Part shown: positions 36,370 through 45,051 of the stretch, one piece after another
Numbering within the stretch: position 1 is the stretch's first letter
How the letters are laid out: every line of letters begins with the position of its first letter
Origin: Paraburkholderia sp. BL25I1N1
GTDB lineage: Bacteria > Pseudomonadota > Gammaproteobacteria > Burkholderiales > Burkholderiaceae
Direction of reading: 5' to 3'
NCBI RefSeq assembly: GCF_003002025.1
Contig: NZ_PVZB01000011.1
Coordinates: forward strand, 186,001 to 250,000
DNA length: 64,000 bases
Translations under genes and position numbers: made by a program
Notes under the pieces: model-generated
What the model saw: the letters and a program-made list of their open reading frames with translations, nothing else
Told to the model about the DNA's origin: nothing
Database searches by the model: none

Positions 36370-37565
36370 CGCCCGACGTTACTTCCCAACGCGCCGACGA
36401 AGCCGCGCCGCGAGGCGCATTCGCCGGTCCGCAGCGCATTCAGCAATTGTTCGCGCGCTACAAGATTCTCGCGCTGCTGATTGCCGTGGCCGCGATCTGG
36501 ATTTTCTTTTCGATGCTCACGCACGGCGCGTTCGTCACGCCGCGCAATCTGTCGAACCTGCTGCGGCAGATGTCGATTACCGGCATGCTCGCGTGCGGCA
36601 TGGTGTTCGTGATCATTGCCGGCGAGATCGATCTGTCGGTCGGATCGCTGCTCGGTTTGCTCGGCGGCGTGGCGGCGATACTCGACGTTAACCGGCACTG
36701 GCCGATCGGCGTCACGTTGCCCGTGGTGATGCTGCTCGGCGTGCTGGTCGGCATGTTCAACGGATGGTGGTCCACCTATCGGCGTGTGCCTTCGTTCATT
36801 GTCGGGCTCGGCGGCATGCTCGCGTATCGCGGCATTCTGCTCGGCGTGACCGGTGGATCGACGATCGCGCCGGTGTCGGACGGTTTCGTGTTCGTCGGCC
36901 AAGGATATTTGCCGCGGCTCGCGGGTGACACGCTCGCGGTGGTGCTGTTTCTGCTGCTCGCCTTTCTGACGATACGGCAGCGCCGCAATCGCGAGCGTTA
37001 TCAGTTGCGCGTGGTGCCGGTCTGGCAGGACGTGGTCAAGGTGGTCGGCGCGGGTGTGATACTCGCCGGTTTCGTTGCCACGCTCGATCGGTATGGCGGT
37101 ATTCCGGTGCCGGTGCTGTTGCTGCTCGCGTTGCTGGGTATCTTTACGTGGATTGCCACGCAGACCGTGTTCGGGCGACGTATCTACGCGGTCGGTTCGA
37201 ACCTCGAAGCGACGCGGCTCTCAGGCGTCAACACCAATCGCGTGAAACTGGCGATCTTCGCGCTGATGGGGCTGATGTGCGCGTTCGGCGGCATCGTGAA
37301 CACGGCGCGGTTGGCGGCGGGCTCGCCGTCGGCGGGATCGATGGGTGAACTCGATGCGATTGCCGCGTGCTTTATCGGCGGGACGTCGATGCGCGGCGGT
37401 TCCGGCACGGTCTACGGCGCGCTGATCGGCGCGCTGGTGATGGCAAGCCTGGACAACGGCATGTCGATGCTCGACGTCGACGCTTATTGGCAGATGATTG
37501 TGAAGGGCAGCATTCTCGTGCTGGCCGTTTGGATCGATGTCGTGTCGGGGTCGAACCGGCGGTGA
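36366..37565 (+). CDS. xylH: Xylose ABC transporter, permease
   Basis: A 399-residue CUT2-family permease with about ten to twelve helices. The family motif IIAGEIDLSVGSLLGLLGG (about 78-96) is present, as is VNTARLAAGSPSAGSMGELD with FIGGTSMRGGSGTVYGALIG near the C-terminus. The start overlaps xylG by four bases. With XylF and XylG it makes the high-affinity D-xylose importer. No further sugar gene follows; the next genes are a toxin-antitoxin pair on the other strand. Confidence 0.95.
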   Translation: MTPDVTSQRADEAAPRGAFAGPQRIQQLFARYKILALLIAVAAIWIFFSMLTHGAFVTPRNLSNLLRQMSITGMLACGMVFVIIAGEIDLSVGSLLGLLGGVAAILDVNRHWPIGVTLPVVMLLGVLVGMFNGWWSTYRRVPSFIVGLGGMLAYRGILLGVTGGSTIAPVSDGFVFVGQGYLPRLAGDTLAVVLFLLLAFLTIRQRRNRERYQLRVVPVWQDVVKVVGAGVILAGFVATLDRYGGIPVPVLLLLALLGIFTWIATQTVFGRRIYAVGSNLEATRLSGVNTNRVKLAIFALMGLMCAFGGIVNTARLAAGSPSAGSMGELDAIAACFIGGTSMRGGSGTVYGALIGALVMASLDNGMSMLDVDAYWQMIVKGSILVLAVWIDVVSGSNRR

Positions 37566-37628
37566 GGTGGAAGGCGCGGAAGGGCGGCAACGCATCACTT
37601 TTCGCTGAGGCGAATTGCGAGCTACCTA

Positions 37629-38054
37629 TCAGCGCACCTGCGCGGCGACGGCTGCGCCCGGTTTGCTACGCCGTGTGGACCCCTTCGTCCTTGGCTTCTT
37701 CACTGCTGCCGGTTTCTTTGCTGTTGCAACAGGCCTCTTGCGGGCCGGGGTTTTATCCATGGAGTTGCGTTTCACTGGGCCGTCCAGCACGCGCATCTCG
37801 ATACGCATGTCCGCCGCGACCGCCATGTTGACCAACGCGTCGAGCGCGAACAGGTTGATTTTGCCGCGTATGAGGTCGGACACGCGAGGTTGCGTGACGC
37901 AGAAGCACTTGGCCGCTTCCGCCTGGCTCATGCCGGTGCGGGCGATATGGTCTTTGATCGCCATCATCAACACCGAGCGAAGCTTCATGTTCTCCGCCTG
38001 CTCGGGCGTGTCTTCGATAGCGTCCCAGACGCTGGAAAATGTTCGATTGCTCAT
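37629..38054 (-). CDS. HigA-type XRE antitoxin with a lysine-rich tail
   Basis: A 141-residue DNA-binding antitoxin. An XRE helix-turn-helix occupies about residues 28-85 (GMSQAEAAKCFCVTQPRVSD is the HTH core). The last 44 residues are strongly basic and low-complexity (DKTPARKRPVATAKKP, then AAVKKPRTKGSTRRSKPG), like histone H1 or AlgP tails. Ordinary antitoxins of this type end near residue 95. Its ATG overlaps the toxin stop, so toxin and antitoxin are coupled, toxin first, as in higBA. It should neutralise the toxin and repress the pair. Confidence 0.85.
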   Translation of the reverse strand: MSNRTFSSVWDAIEDTPEQAENMKLRSVLMMAIKDHIARTGMSQAEAAKCFCVTQPRVSDLIRGKINLFALDALVNMAVAADMRIEMRVLDGPVKRNSMDKTPARKRPVATAKKPAAVKKPRTKGSTRRSKPGAAVAAQVR

Positions 38055-38386
38055 GCCTTAACCTCTTTCATTTCGCGGTAGCGCTTGGCGGCGAGATCCA
38101 GATCTGTTTTGCTGATCTTTTGCGTCTTTTTCTGGAAGCAATGCAGCACGTAGATCGCGTCTTCAAATTTTGCGACGTAAATGATCCGGAATGCACCGTT
38201 TGCGTCGCGAATCCGAATTTCCCGTGCGCCCGGGCCTATCGTATTCATGGGTTTCCAGTCGTCGGGATCACGACCGCGCTGGACCTGATCGAGTTGATGG
38301 CCGGCGTCGCGTCGCGCGGAAAGCGGGAACTCGCGCAAGTCGTCCAGTGAGTTACCGCAGAACTTGAGTGACTTCGCATCGATCAT
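38051..38386 (-). CDS. RelE/HigB-type toxin (Gp49-like)
   Basis: A 111-residue RelE-superfamily toxin, probably an mRNA interferase active on the ribosome. The Gp49/DUF891 signature is clear: DWKPMNTIGPGAREIRIRDA, AFRIIYVAKFEDAIYVLHCF and QKKTQKISKTDLDLAAKRY. It precedes its antitoxin gene by an ATGA overlap. A perfect operator-like palindrome lies nine bases upstream of the start. No mobile genes are adjacent, so it is probably a stable chromosomal module at the end of the xyl cluster. Confidence 0.86.
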   Translation of the reverse strand: MIDAKSLKFCGNSLDDLREFPLSARRDAGHQLDQVQRGRDPDDWKPMNTIGPGAREIRIRDANGAFRIIYVAKFEDAIYVLHCFQKKTQKISKTDLDLAAKRYREMKEVKA

Positions 38387-38394
38387 TTACGATT

Positions 38395-38410
38395 ATACAA
38401 AAATTTGTAT
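38395..38410. promoter_or_regulatory. Operator palindrome of the toxin-antitoxin pair
   Basis: ATACAAA-AA-TTTGTAT is a perfect inverted repeat (seven-base arms, two-base centre) that ends eight bases before the toxin start codon on the minus strand, where the promoter should be. Position and symmetry suit autorepression by the XRE antitoxin. Confidence 0.65.
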
Positions 38411-38589
38411 GAGAGGGTAGTCGGCAGAATGTGATGAAGTTGCTATTTTTGCGCTGAACTCACAGCATTGCGTGCTCCGCGCAGCCTACATTTGAGTCAG
38501 ATCAGAAATCCGATAACGTCGCAAATAGGACGCGCTGGCTAATCCACTTCGTCCTGCTCACCCCCATTTAATGAAACACCCCACGACAA

Positions 38590-38625
38590 CCCCCCATCCC
38601 CACCATCCTCCCCATCCCCCGCCCC
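38590..38625 (-). other. G-quadruplex-forming motif
   Basis: Five C-runs on the plus strand (six at 38590-38595, four at 38598-38601, four at 38610-38613, five at 38616-38620, four at 38622-38625) are separated by 2, 8, 2 and 1 bases. The complementary G-runs fit a four-tetrad quadruplex on the minus strand, the template for the gene at 38764. It lies about 140 bases upstream of that start. Confidence 0.5.
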
Positions 38626-38763
38626 AAGCCGCCCTGACTTGAACCCACGCATTTAAGTCCCACATCCGTGGCCCGTCTTATTACTATTCCGAGGAACAAC
38701 GCCAGGCGCCGACCCGCGCTCTCACAGCTTTCCAGCCATCGTGCAAGCTGATCGAACCATGCC

Positions 38764-41034
38764 ATGTTGAAACGCAGAACCTTTCTGCTCGGCGGCGCCG
38801 GCGCTGTCGGCGCGTTGCTGGTCGGCTGGTCGGTGCTGCCGCCAGGACAGCGTTTGACCACGTCCATGCCGCTGCCGGCGCAAGGCACGCAAGTGGCGCT
38901 CAACGGCTGGGTCAAGATTGCCGCCGAGAACAGCGTGACGATCATGATGTGCAAGGCGGAAATGGGGCAGGGCATCCATACCGGTCTCGCCATGCTGCTT
39001 GCCGAAGAACTGGACGCCGACTGGTCGCGGGTGCGCGTCGAAGACTCGCCCATCGACAGGATCTACAACAGCGTGCAAAGCATCATCGACGACTTGCCGT
39101 TTCGCCCCGACAACGACAGTACCGTCAAGCGCGCCACCGTCTGGATGACCCGCAAGCTGGTGCGCGAAGCCGGCACGATGATGACAGGTGGTTCATCGAG
39201 CATCAACGATCTATGGACGCCCATGCGCGAAGCCGGCGCGTCGGCCCGCGCCATGCTGATCGGCGCGGCGGCCGCGCAATGGAAAGTGCCGCCCGGCGAG
39301 TGCCGCGCTGAAGGCGGCCAGGTGCTGCACCCGTCAGGGCATAAAGCGAGCTTCGGCGAATTGTCGTCGATGGCCGCGCAGCAGCCGCTGCCGCGCAAGG
39401 TGACGCTAAAAGATCCCGCCGACTTCAAGCTGATCGGCAAACCGCTGCGCCGTATCGAAGCGGCGTCGAAGATCAACGGTACGGCGCGCTTCGGCATCGA
39501 CGTGCTGCCGGACCGCCTGCTCTACGCGAGTGTCGTAATGTGTCCAACGCTCGGCGGCACGGTGGCGAAGTTCGACGCGACGGCCGCCCGCAAAATGCCG
39601 GGCTTCCTCAAGGCGTTCGCTGTCGCGCCGTACAGCGGCGGGACCGGCGGCGTCGCCGTGATCGCCGACAACCCGTTCCGCGCGATGAACGCAGTCGCCG
39701 CCATCGACGCGACCTGGCACGATGGCCCGGCAGCGAAGCTGTCGAACGCGGACGTGGACCGCCGCCTCGCGCAAGCACTCGACGACAGCGACGGCCACGC
39801 CTATTACCGCCTCGGCGACGTCGATGCTGCCATGACCCGCGCGGCGCGCACCGTCAGCGCGGAATATCGTGCGCCGTATCTCGCGCACGGCGCGGTCGAA
39901 CCGCTCAACTGCACCGTGCAGGTCGCGGACGGTACAGCCACGGTCTGGGTCTCCACGCAAATGCCCGGCCTCGCGCGGCACCATGTGGCGAAAGTACTGG
40001 AACTCGACGAGGATAAAGTCGACGTGCAAACGCTTCTGCTCGGCGGCGCGTTCGGCCGTCGTCTGGAGCTGGATTTCATCGCTCAGGCCGCGGCGATCGC
40101 GCGCGAGGGCGGGGGCCGTCCGGTGCAAACGCTCTGGTCGCGAGCGCAGGATTTCACCCACGACTTCTATCGTCCGGCGTGCCTGTCGCGGCTGAAGGCC
40201 GGTTTCGACAACGACGGCAAACTGGTGGCATGGCAGGCCACGTCGGCAAGTCAGGCGATCGTGCCGGAAGCGCTCGCGCGTTACTACGGCGCGCCGCGTC
40301 TTCCCATCGACAAGACCACCTGCGAAGGCGCCTTCGATCAGCCCTATGAATGGCCCGCTGCGCGCGTCGCGCACAAGATCGTCGAATTGCCGGTGCCGGT
40401 CGGGTTCTGGCGTTCGGTGGGTCACTCGCATCAGGCGTTCTTCACCGAGGGCTTTACCGACGAACTTGCGGTAGCGACCGGCAAAGACCCGCTTGCGTTT
40501 CGCGCCGCGCTGCTCGAGCAGCATCCGCGGCATCTGGCGGTGTTAAAGCGCGTGGCGGCTCTGTCGGACTGGGAGCATCCGCTAGCGCGTGCCGCCGACG
40601 GCGCGCCGCGCGCGCGTGGCGTCGCGTTGCACGAGGCGTTCGGCAGTGTGGTCGCGCAGGTCGCGGAGGTGTCGATCGGGCCGGGTAAGAAGATTCGGGT
40701 GCATCGGGTGATCTGCGTGATCGATTGCGGCATGCCGGTGAATCCGAATCTGATTCGGCAGCAGATGGAGAGCGCGGTTGTCTTCGGTTTATCCACCGCG
40801 TTGCAGGACGAGATCACACTCGTCGACGGACAGGTACAGCAAAAAAACTTTCTGGATTTCCCGGTGGTGCGAATGGACGATTGCCCGGTGATCGACACGG
40901 ACATCGTGCCGAGCCAGATGCATCCGCAAGGCGTGGGTGAAGCGGGCGTGCCGCCGGTGGCGCCGGCGGTGGCTAATGCGGTGTTCAAGCTGACGGGCCA
41001 GCGCTTGCGCTCGCTGCCGTTGAAACTGGCGTGA
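38764..41034 (+). CDS. Molybdenum hydroxylase large subunit (isoquinoline 1-oxidoreductase beta type)
   Basis: A 756-residue molybdopterin-cytosine-dinucleotide-binding subunit of the IorB/xanthine dehydrogenase family. A Tat signal (KRRTFLLGGAGAVGALLVGW, about 3-22) sends it to the periplasm. Cofactor-site segments include MCKAEMGQGIHTGLA, YRAPYLAHGAVEPLNCT, LLGGAFGRRLELDF and PVGFWRSVGHSHQAFFTEGF, and the catalytic Glu lies in HPQGVGEAGVPPVAPAV. It should hydroxylate an aldehyde or N-heterocycle. The small iron-sulfur subunit gene follows 34 bases downstream; no cytochrome subunit is present here. Confidence 0.9.
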   Translation: MLKRRTFLLGGAGAVGALLVGWSVLPPGQRLTTSMPLPAQGTQVALNGWVKIAAENSVTIMMCKAEMGQGIHTGLAMLLAEELDADWSRVRVEDSPIDRIYNSVQSIIDDLPFRPDNDSTVKRATVWMTRKLVREAGTMMTGGSSSINDLWTPMREAGASARAMLIGAAAAQWKVPPGECRAEGGQVLHPSGHKASFGELSSMAAQQPLPRKVTLKDPADFKLIGKPLRRIEAASKINGTARFGIDVLPDRLLYASVVMCPTLGGTVAKFDATAARKMPGFLKAFAVAPYSGGTGGVAVIADNPFRAMNAVAAIDATWHDGPAAKLSNADVDRRLAQALDDSDGHAYYRLGDVDAAMTRAARTVSAEYRAPYLAHGAVEPLNCTVQVADGTATVWVSTQMPGLARHHVAKVLELDEDKVDVQTLLLGGAFGRRLELDFIAQAAAIAREGGGRPVQTLWSRAQDFTHDFYRPACLSRLKAGFDNDGKLVAWQATSASQAIVPEALARYYGAPRLPIDKTTCEGAFDQPYEWPAARVAHKIVELPVPVGFWRSVGHSHQAFFTEGFTDELAVATGKDPLAFRAALLEQHPRHLAVLKRVAALSDWEHPLARAADGAPRARGVALHEAFGSVVAQVAEVSIGPGKKIRVHRVICVIDCGMPVNPNLIRQQMESAVVFGLSTALQDEITLVDGQVQQKNFLDFPVVRMDDCPVIDTDIVPSQMHPQGVGEAGVPPVAPAVANAVFKLTGQRLRSLPLKLA

Positions 41035-41068
41035 AGCAGGCCGAATTCAAGAACACAGGGAGACAGTC

Positions 41069-41530
41069 ATGGGATCGCTGAACATCAACGGCCGGGCGGT
41101 GGCGGTACAGAGCGAACCGGACATGCCGCTTCTGTGGGTGCTGCGTTGCGAACTCGGCATGACGGGCACCAAGTTCGGCTGTGGCGTGGGTATTTGCGGC
41201 GCGTGTACGATCCATGTGGACGGCGAACCGAACTTCGCCTGTCAGACGCTCATGTCGAGCCTGCACGCGCAGAAGATCACGACCATTGAGGGTTTGCAGG
41301 GTCCGGAAGCACAAGCGTTGAAGGCCGCGTGGATCGATCTCGACGTGGTGCAGTGCGGCTATTGCCAGAGCGCCCAATTGATGGCGGCCTGCGCGCTGCT
41401 CAAGCACAATCCCAAACCGACCGACGCGGACATCGACACGGCAATGTCGCACATCGTGTGCCGTTGCGGCACGTACCCACGGGTAAGGGCGGCGATTCAC
41501 CAGGCAGCGGCAAAGCGTCGGCCTGCGTGA
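41069..41530 (+). CDS. [2Fe-2S] subunit of the molybdenum hydroxylase (IorA type)
   Basis: A 153-residue iron-sulfur subunit with two clusters. The plant-ferredoxin-type cluster is bound by the Cys of KFGCGVGICGACTIHVDG (about 36-47) and a Cys near 61 (NFACQTL). The second is bound by VQCGYCQSAQLMAAC (about 95-110) and HIVCRCGTYPRV. There is no own signal peptide, so it is probably exported by riding on the Tat-bearing large subunit. ATG follows AGGGAGACAG. Gene order large-then-small is the reverse of many relatives. Confidence 0.93.
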   Translation: MGSLNINGRAVAVQSEPDMPLLWVLRCELGMTGTKFGCGVGICGACTIHVDGEPNFACQTLMSSLHAQKITTIEGLQGPEAQALKAAWIDLDVVQCGYCQSAQLMAACALLKHNPKPTDADIDTAMSHIVCRCGTYPRVRAAIHQAAAKRRPA

Positions 41531-41583
41531 CGCCGCCGACGAGTTCCGCGTTCACCCCTAACGAAAGAGTCCGCTGCGCACGC

Positions 41584-41676
41584 TCAACCTGCCAGCAATT
41601 CCACCACGGCGACGACCGCCGTAAAAATGCCGATGCAGCCGCCGAGCGTGGCTGCGCTTTTCATGAATTGCGACAT
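41584..41676 (-). CDS. Small single-helix membrane peptide, 30 aa
   Basis: An ORF with ATG at 41676 behind GGGGACC encodes MSQFMKSAATLGGCIGIFTA followed by VVAVVELLAG, that is one short membrane helix with a charged N-terminus. It lies 96 bases downstream of the FAD amine oxidase gene on the same strand, as the last item of the polyamine cluster, across an AT-rich gap. It may be an accessory peptide of that system. Its size keeps confidence low, and no relatives are known to me. Confidence 0.4.
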   Translation of the reverse strand: MSQFMKSAATLGGCIGIFTAVVAVVELLAG

Positions 41677-41772
41677 ACAGGTCCCCGTAGTGAGTGGTTG
41701 GTGACGTGTATTTAACCTGAATTGAAAGGCAAAAGAAAGCTAATAAAAAATAATTCGTAAGCTCTTCATGGA

Positions 41773-43395
41773 TCATCTCAGGACGCGGTTCGCCGCCAGC
41801 ACACCCCAATAAGACGCCTCTTCGAACAGCGACATGCCCGACAAATCGGCGTGCGCGAACAGGATCGGGCCGTCCACGTCGCGCAAGGCGAGCAACCCCG
41901 GACGGCTCAGGAAGCCGACATCCGGCGTGGCCATGGCGTGACCGCGCACGGTGATTTCCAGTGCGGCCGCATGACGCCAAAGCTCGCGGCCATACGCGGG
42001 CAGCAGATCGATCGCCGCCTGCGTGCGCAGGTCGTCGGGATGCGCGGCGGCCAGCCAGCGGCGTGTGTCGTCGGGCGTCTTGAGGTCGAGCGCCTGATAG
42101 GCCGAAAACACCGAACGCTGCGGCGGCGACAGACGGATCAGTTGATGCGTGGAGACCACGTAGCCGAGACCTTCGCCGCGATACACGACGTTGTCCCACG
42201 CGAGCGGCACGCCCTGCGCTTCGTCCGGCATGCCGTCCATCAGGAAATTGGAGACGAGCCACGGCGCGCGCGGGGGCAGATCGCGCGGCGCTTCGAAACC
42301 GTAAGCGGCCAGATTCGGTATCACGTGTTGCGCGACGAAGAGCGGCATCGCGCTGACCACGCGACGCGCTTTCAGAACGAACGTAGTGGGCACGTTCTGG
42401 TTGTCAATGCGTACGCACAGCACTTCGACGCCGCCGGCTTTTTCATCGACATGCGCGGCAAAGCCCGGTAACGACCACGTGTGTTCATTGCCGACGCGGC
42501 GCGTGATCGACGCACTCAATTTGGTCACCATGCTATGCAGCCCGTCGGGCCAGGTCAGTACCGCGCCGTCTTCGGCGTTGCGCGCATGACCGCCGCGCGA
42601 CGAGAAGTAATGCAAGCCGGCCCACGCGGAGACGCGTTCATAACCCGCGCCGAAATCGTCGCGGCAGGCGTAGTTCAGATACCAGTGCAACGAGGGCGCG
42701 TCGTAACCTTCATCCACGAGCCACTGTTTGAACGAGCGCTTGTCCAGCGCACGCCATTTCGGATCCTGCGACGACTGCGTCAGCGGGATGCAGAACACCT
42801 TGCGCCCGTCATTGCCGACGGCCGTGCGCAACGCGTCGGTGTAAGAAAAAAAGCGCTGTTGCTGCGCGAGTTCCGCGTGACTCACGCCGAGCGTTGGCAC
42901 GAGTCCGTCCTGCCATCGGCTGTCGATCAGCAAGCGTTCGTCCGGTGCATGCACCAGCACGCGTTCATCGAATACGGGCCGCGCGGTGAATGGATCGGCT
43001 TCGATCACGCCGAGGTCGGCGAGCATGTCGCGCAAGTGCGTCGATTCCATCGACGGCAAGGGTAAATAGTGCGCACCCTTCGGATAACCGAGATCGCCAT
43101 ACTGACCGCCGGCCGCATTACCGCCGAATTCTGGCCCGGCAAGTACGACGAAATCCTTATGCCCCGCGCGCGCGAGTTGCCACGCACACGACAAACCCGC
43201 CGCGCCCGCGCCGAGAATCGCGATATCGGTTTCGACCGTGCCCGACGGCGGCGGCAAGCTGCGATGGTCGCGCAATGCGTGGCCTTCGCGCATGCCAGGG
43301 CTGTCGACTGTCGGCGTCGTCTCGATCCAGCCGGTGCGGCCGCACCCGGCGAGCGTGGCCGCCGCGCCGGCCAGCAGAAATGTGCGGCGGTCCAT
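41773..43395 (-). CDS. FAD-dependent amine oxidase-like protein, Tat lipoprotein
   Basis: A 540-residue flavoprotein. The N-terminus MDRRTFLLAGAAATLAGC combines a twin-arginine motif with a lipobox (Cys18), so it is exported folded with FAD and lipid-anchored. The dinucleotide fold IAILGAGAAGLSCAWQLARA starts near residue 59, and the amine-oxidase-type C-terminal FAD segment is GPILFAHADLSGMSLFEEA. The ATG overlaps the stop of the aminopropyltransferase gene, so the two are coupled. Its substrate is probably a polyamine or related amine, from context only. Confidence 0.82.
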   Translation of the reverse strand: MDRRTFLLAGAAATLAGCGRTGWIETTPTVDSPGMREGHALRDHRSLPPPSGTVETDIAILGAGAAGLSCAWQLARAGHKDFVVLAGPEFGGNAAGGQYGDLGYPKGAHYLPLPSMESTHLRDMLADLGVIEADPFTARPVFDERVLVHAPDERLLIDSRWQDGLVPTLGVSHAELAQQQRFFSYTDALRTAVGNDGRKVFCIPLTQSSQDPKWRALDKRSFKQWLVDEGYDAPSLHWYLNYACRDDFGAGYERVSAWAGLHYFSSRGGHARNAEDGAVLTWPDGLHSMVTKLSASITRRVGNEHTWSLPGFAAHVDEKAGGVEVLCVRIDNQNVPTTFVLKARRVVSAMPLFVAQHVIPNLAAYGFEAPRDLPPRAPWLVSNFLMDGMPDEAQGVPLAWDNVVYRGEGLGYVVSTHQLIRLSPPQRSVFSAYQALDLKTPDDTRRWLAAAHPDDLRTQAAIDLLPAYGRELWRHAAALEITVRGHAMATPDVGFLSRPGLLALRDVDGPILFAHADLSGMSLFEEASYWGVLAANRVLR

Positions 43396-44912
43396 CAGCG
43401 CAGCACGTGTTTCCAGTCCTCGTCGAAAAGGCGGACGAGCGGCTGGTCGTTCAACTGGTTCGGCGCCATCGGCAACGCGGGCATGTCGGCGGGGAAATGA
43501 AACATCTCGACGGCCGTTTGCGCGTCGAGCCAGCGCATGGGCTCTGAGTAGTGCGTCGGGATCGTATAGTCGCGGCGCTTGCCGGCGATCACGAAACCCC
43601 AGTCGCCGAACGAGGGCACGTAGCAGTGATACGGCCACGTATTGAAGCCCGCTTCGCGCAGCGTATCGACGATCGTCCAGTACGCGTGCGGTGCGAAATA
43701 CGGCGAGGTCGATTGAATCACCGCATAGCCGTTCTCCGACAGATGCCGCGCCAGCATGCGATACACCGGCACCGAGTACAGACGCCCCAAACCGAAGTTG
43801 GTCGGATCGGGAAAGTCCACCACGATGGCGTCGAACACGTCGACGTTGGATTCGAGCCAGCGCACGGCGTCGTCGTTGATCACGTGCACGCGCGGGTCTT
43901 TCAGCGAGCCCCGATTGAGTTTGACGAGCGGCGCGGAATTTGAAAAGAGTTGCGTCATCGCCGGATCGAGATCGACCAGCGTGACGGTTTCGATGTTGCG
44001 ATGCTTGAGGATTTCACGCACCGCGAGGCCATCGCCGCCGCCGAGCACCAGCACGTGTTTGGCCCACGGCAACGCTTCGAGAGTGGGATGAATCAGCGCT
44101 TCGTGATAACGATGCTCATCGCGCGAAGAGAATTGCAGATTGCCGTTCAGGTACAGACGCATATCGTCGTGCCACTGCGTGAGCACGATGCGCTGATAAG
44201 ACGTGGTTTCGGAAAAGATCGTCTCGTCGCCATACAGGCCGTGCTCGGCCCAATGCGTAAGACGCTCGGACAGCGCGAACCCGGCGCCGAGCAGACTGAT
44301 CACCAGCGCGGCGCGCGCCAGCTTGGCCGGCACGTTGCTGATTTCCGCGCGAAACGTGTGCGTGGTCCACAACGCGACCAGCGCATTCAGAATGCCGAAC
44401 AGAAAGCCAGTGCGCAGCAGACCAAGGCGCGGTGCAAGCACGAGCGGAAACAACAGTGAGACGGCAAGCGAGCCGAGATAGTCGAAACTCAAGACATCGC
44501 TGACCGTATGGCGAAACGCCTGGCGGCGCTGCTGAAAGGCGCGCATCACTAGCGGAATCTCCATGCCGATCAACGCGCCGAGCACCAGCACCACCGCATA
44601 GAGCGCCGCGCGAAACGGCGTGGACAGCCACGCGAACACGCCGAACAGCATGGCCGCCGACAACCCGCCGAGCAATCCGACCAGCAGTTCGATATCGACG
44701 AAGCGGTCGAGCACGTCGTCGTCGTCGATGAATTTGGCGAGCCACGAGCCGACGCCCATCGCAAACAGATAGCAGCCGATCACCGACGAGAATTGCAATA
44801 CCGAGTCGCCGAGCAAATAGCTCGACAACGTACTGCTGATCAGTTCATAACCCAATCCGCATGAAGCGAGAACCAGTACGGAGAGAATCAGCATGCGATT
44901 ATGCTTATTCAT
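43395..44912 (-). CDS. speE: Membrane-bound polyamine aminopropyltransferase (spermidine synthase family)
   Basis: A 505-residue fusion of about seven N-terminal membrane helices (residues 7-215) with a spermidine-synthase domain (about 235-490), the COG4262 type. The catalytic domain has SSRDEHRYHEALIHP (263-276), the decarboxylated-AdoMet site LVLGGGDGLAVRE (288-300) and the catalytic Asp in VVDFPDP (364-370). I use the ATG at 44912; a longer frame is open but begins far from the first helix. It transfers aminopropyl groups to a diamine. The divergent operon contains the matching AdoMet decarboxylase. Confidence 0.87.
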   Translation of the reverse strand: MNKHNRMLILSVLVLASCGLGYELISSTLSSYLLGDSVLQFSSVIGCYLFAMGVGSWLAKFIDDDDVLDRFVDIELLVGLLGGLSAAMLFGVFAWLSTPFRAALYAVVLVLGALIGMEIPLVMRAFQQRRQAFRHTVSDVLSFDYLGSLAVSLLFPLVLAPRLGLLRTGFLFGILNALVALWTTHTFRAEISNVPAKLARAALVISLLGAGFALSERLTHWAEHGLYGDETIFSETTSYQRIVLTQWHDDMRLYLNGNLQFSSRDEHRYHEALIHPTLEALPWAKHVLVLGGGDGLAVREILKHRNIETVTLVDLDPAMTQLFSNSAPLVKLNRGSLKDPRVHVINDDAVRWLESNVDVFDAIVVDFPDPTNFGLGRLYSVPVYRMLARHLSENGYAVIQSTSPYFAPHAYWTIVDTLREAGFNTWPYHCYVPSFGDWGFVIAGKRRDYTIPTHYSEPMRWLDAQTAVEMFHFPADMPALPMAPNQLNDQPLVRLFDEDWKHVLR

Positions 44913-45051
44913 CGCGCTGGGCACTCCGCTCCGATGTGGATATACTGGCGGCGATTTCGCCGAGCCTTCGAACCGCGCTTCTCGCATAATCATGGCCGGC
45001 AGAATCGGCATGCGCGACGGCATGCTCGGCATACACAATCCGGGGGAATAA

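Larger units (their letters stand above)
38387..38763. other. Intergenic region between toxin-antitoxin and molybdenum hydroxylase genes
   Basis: A 377-base gap with no gene. The left end has the toxin-antitoxin operator, and the middle has a run of C-blocks that make a G-quadruplex motif on the minus strand (38590-38625). The right end leads into the hydroxylase gene without an obvious ribosome site. Confidence 0.5.
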
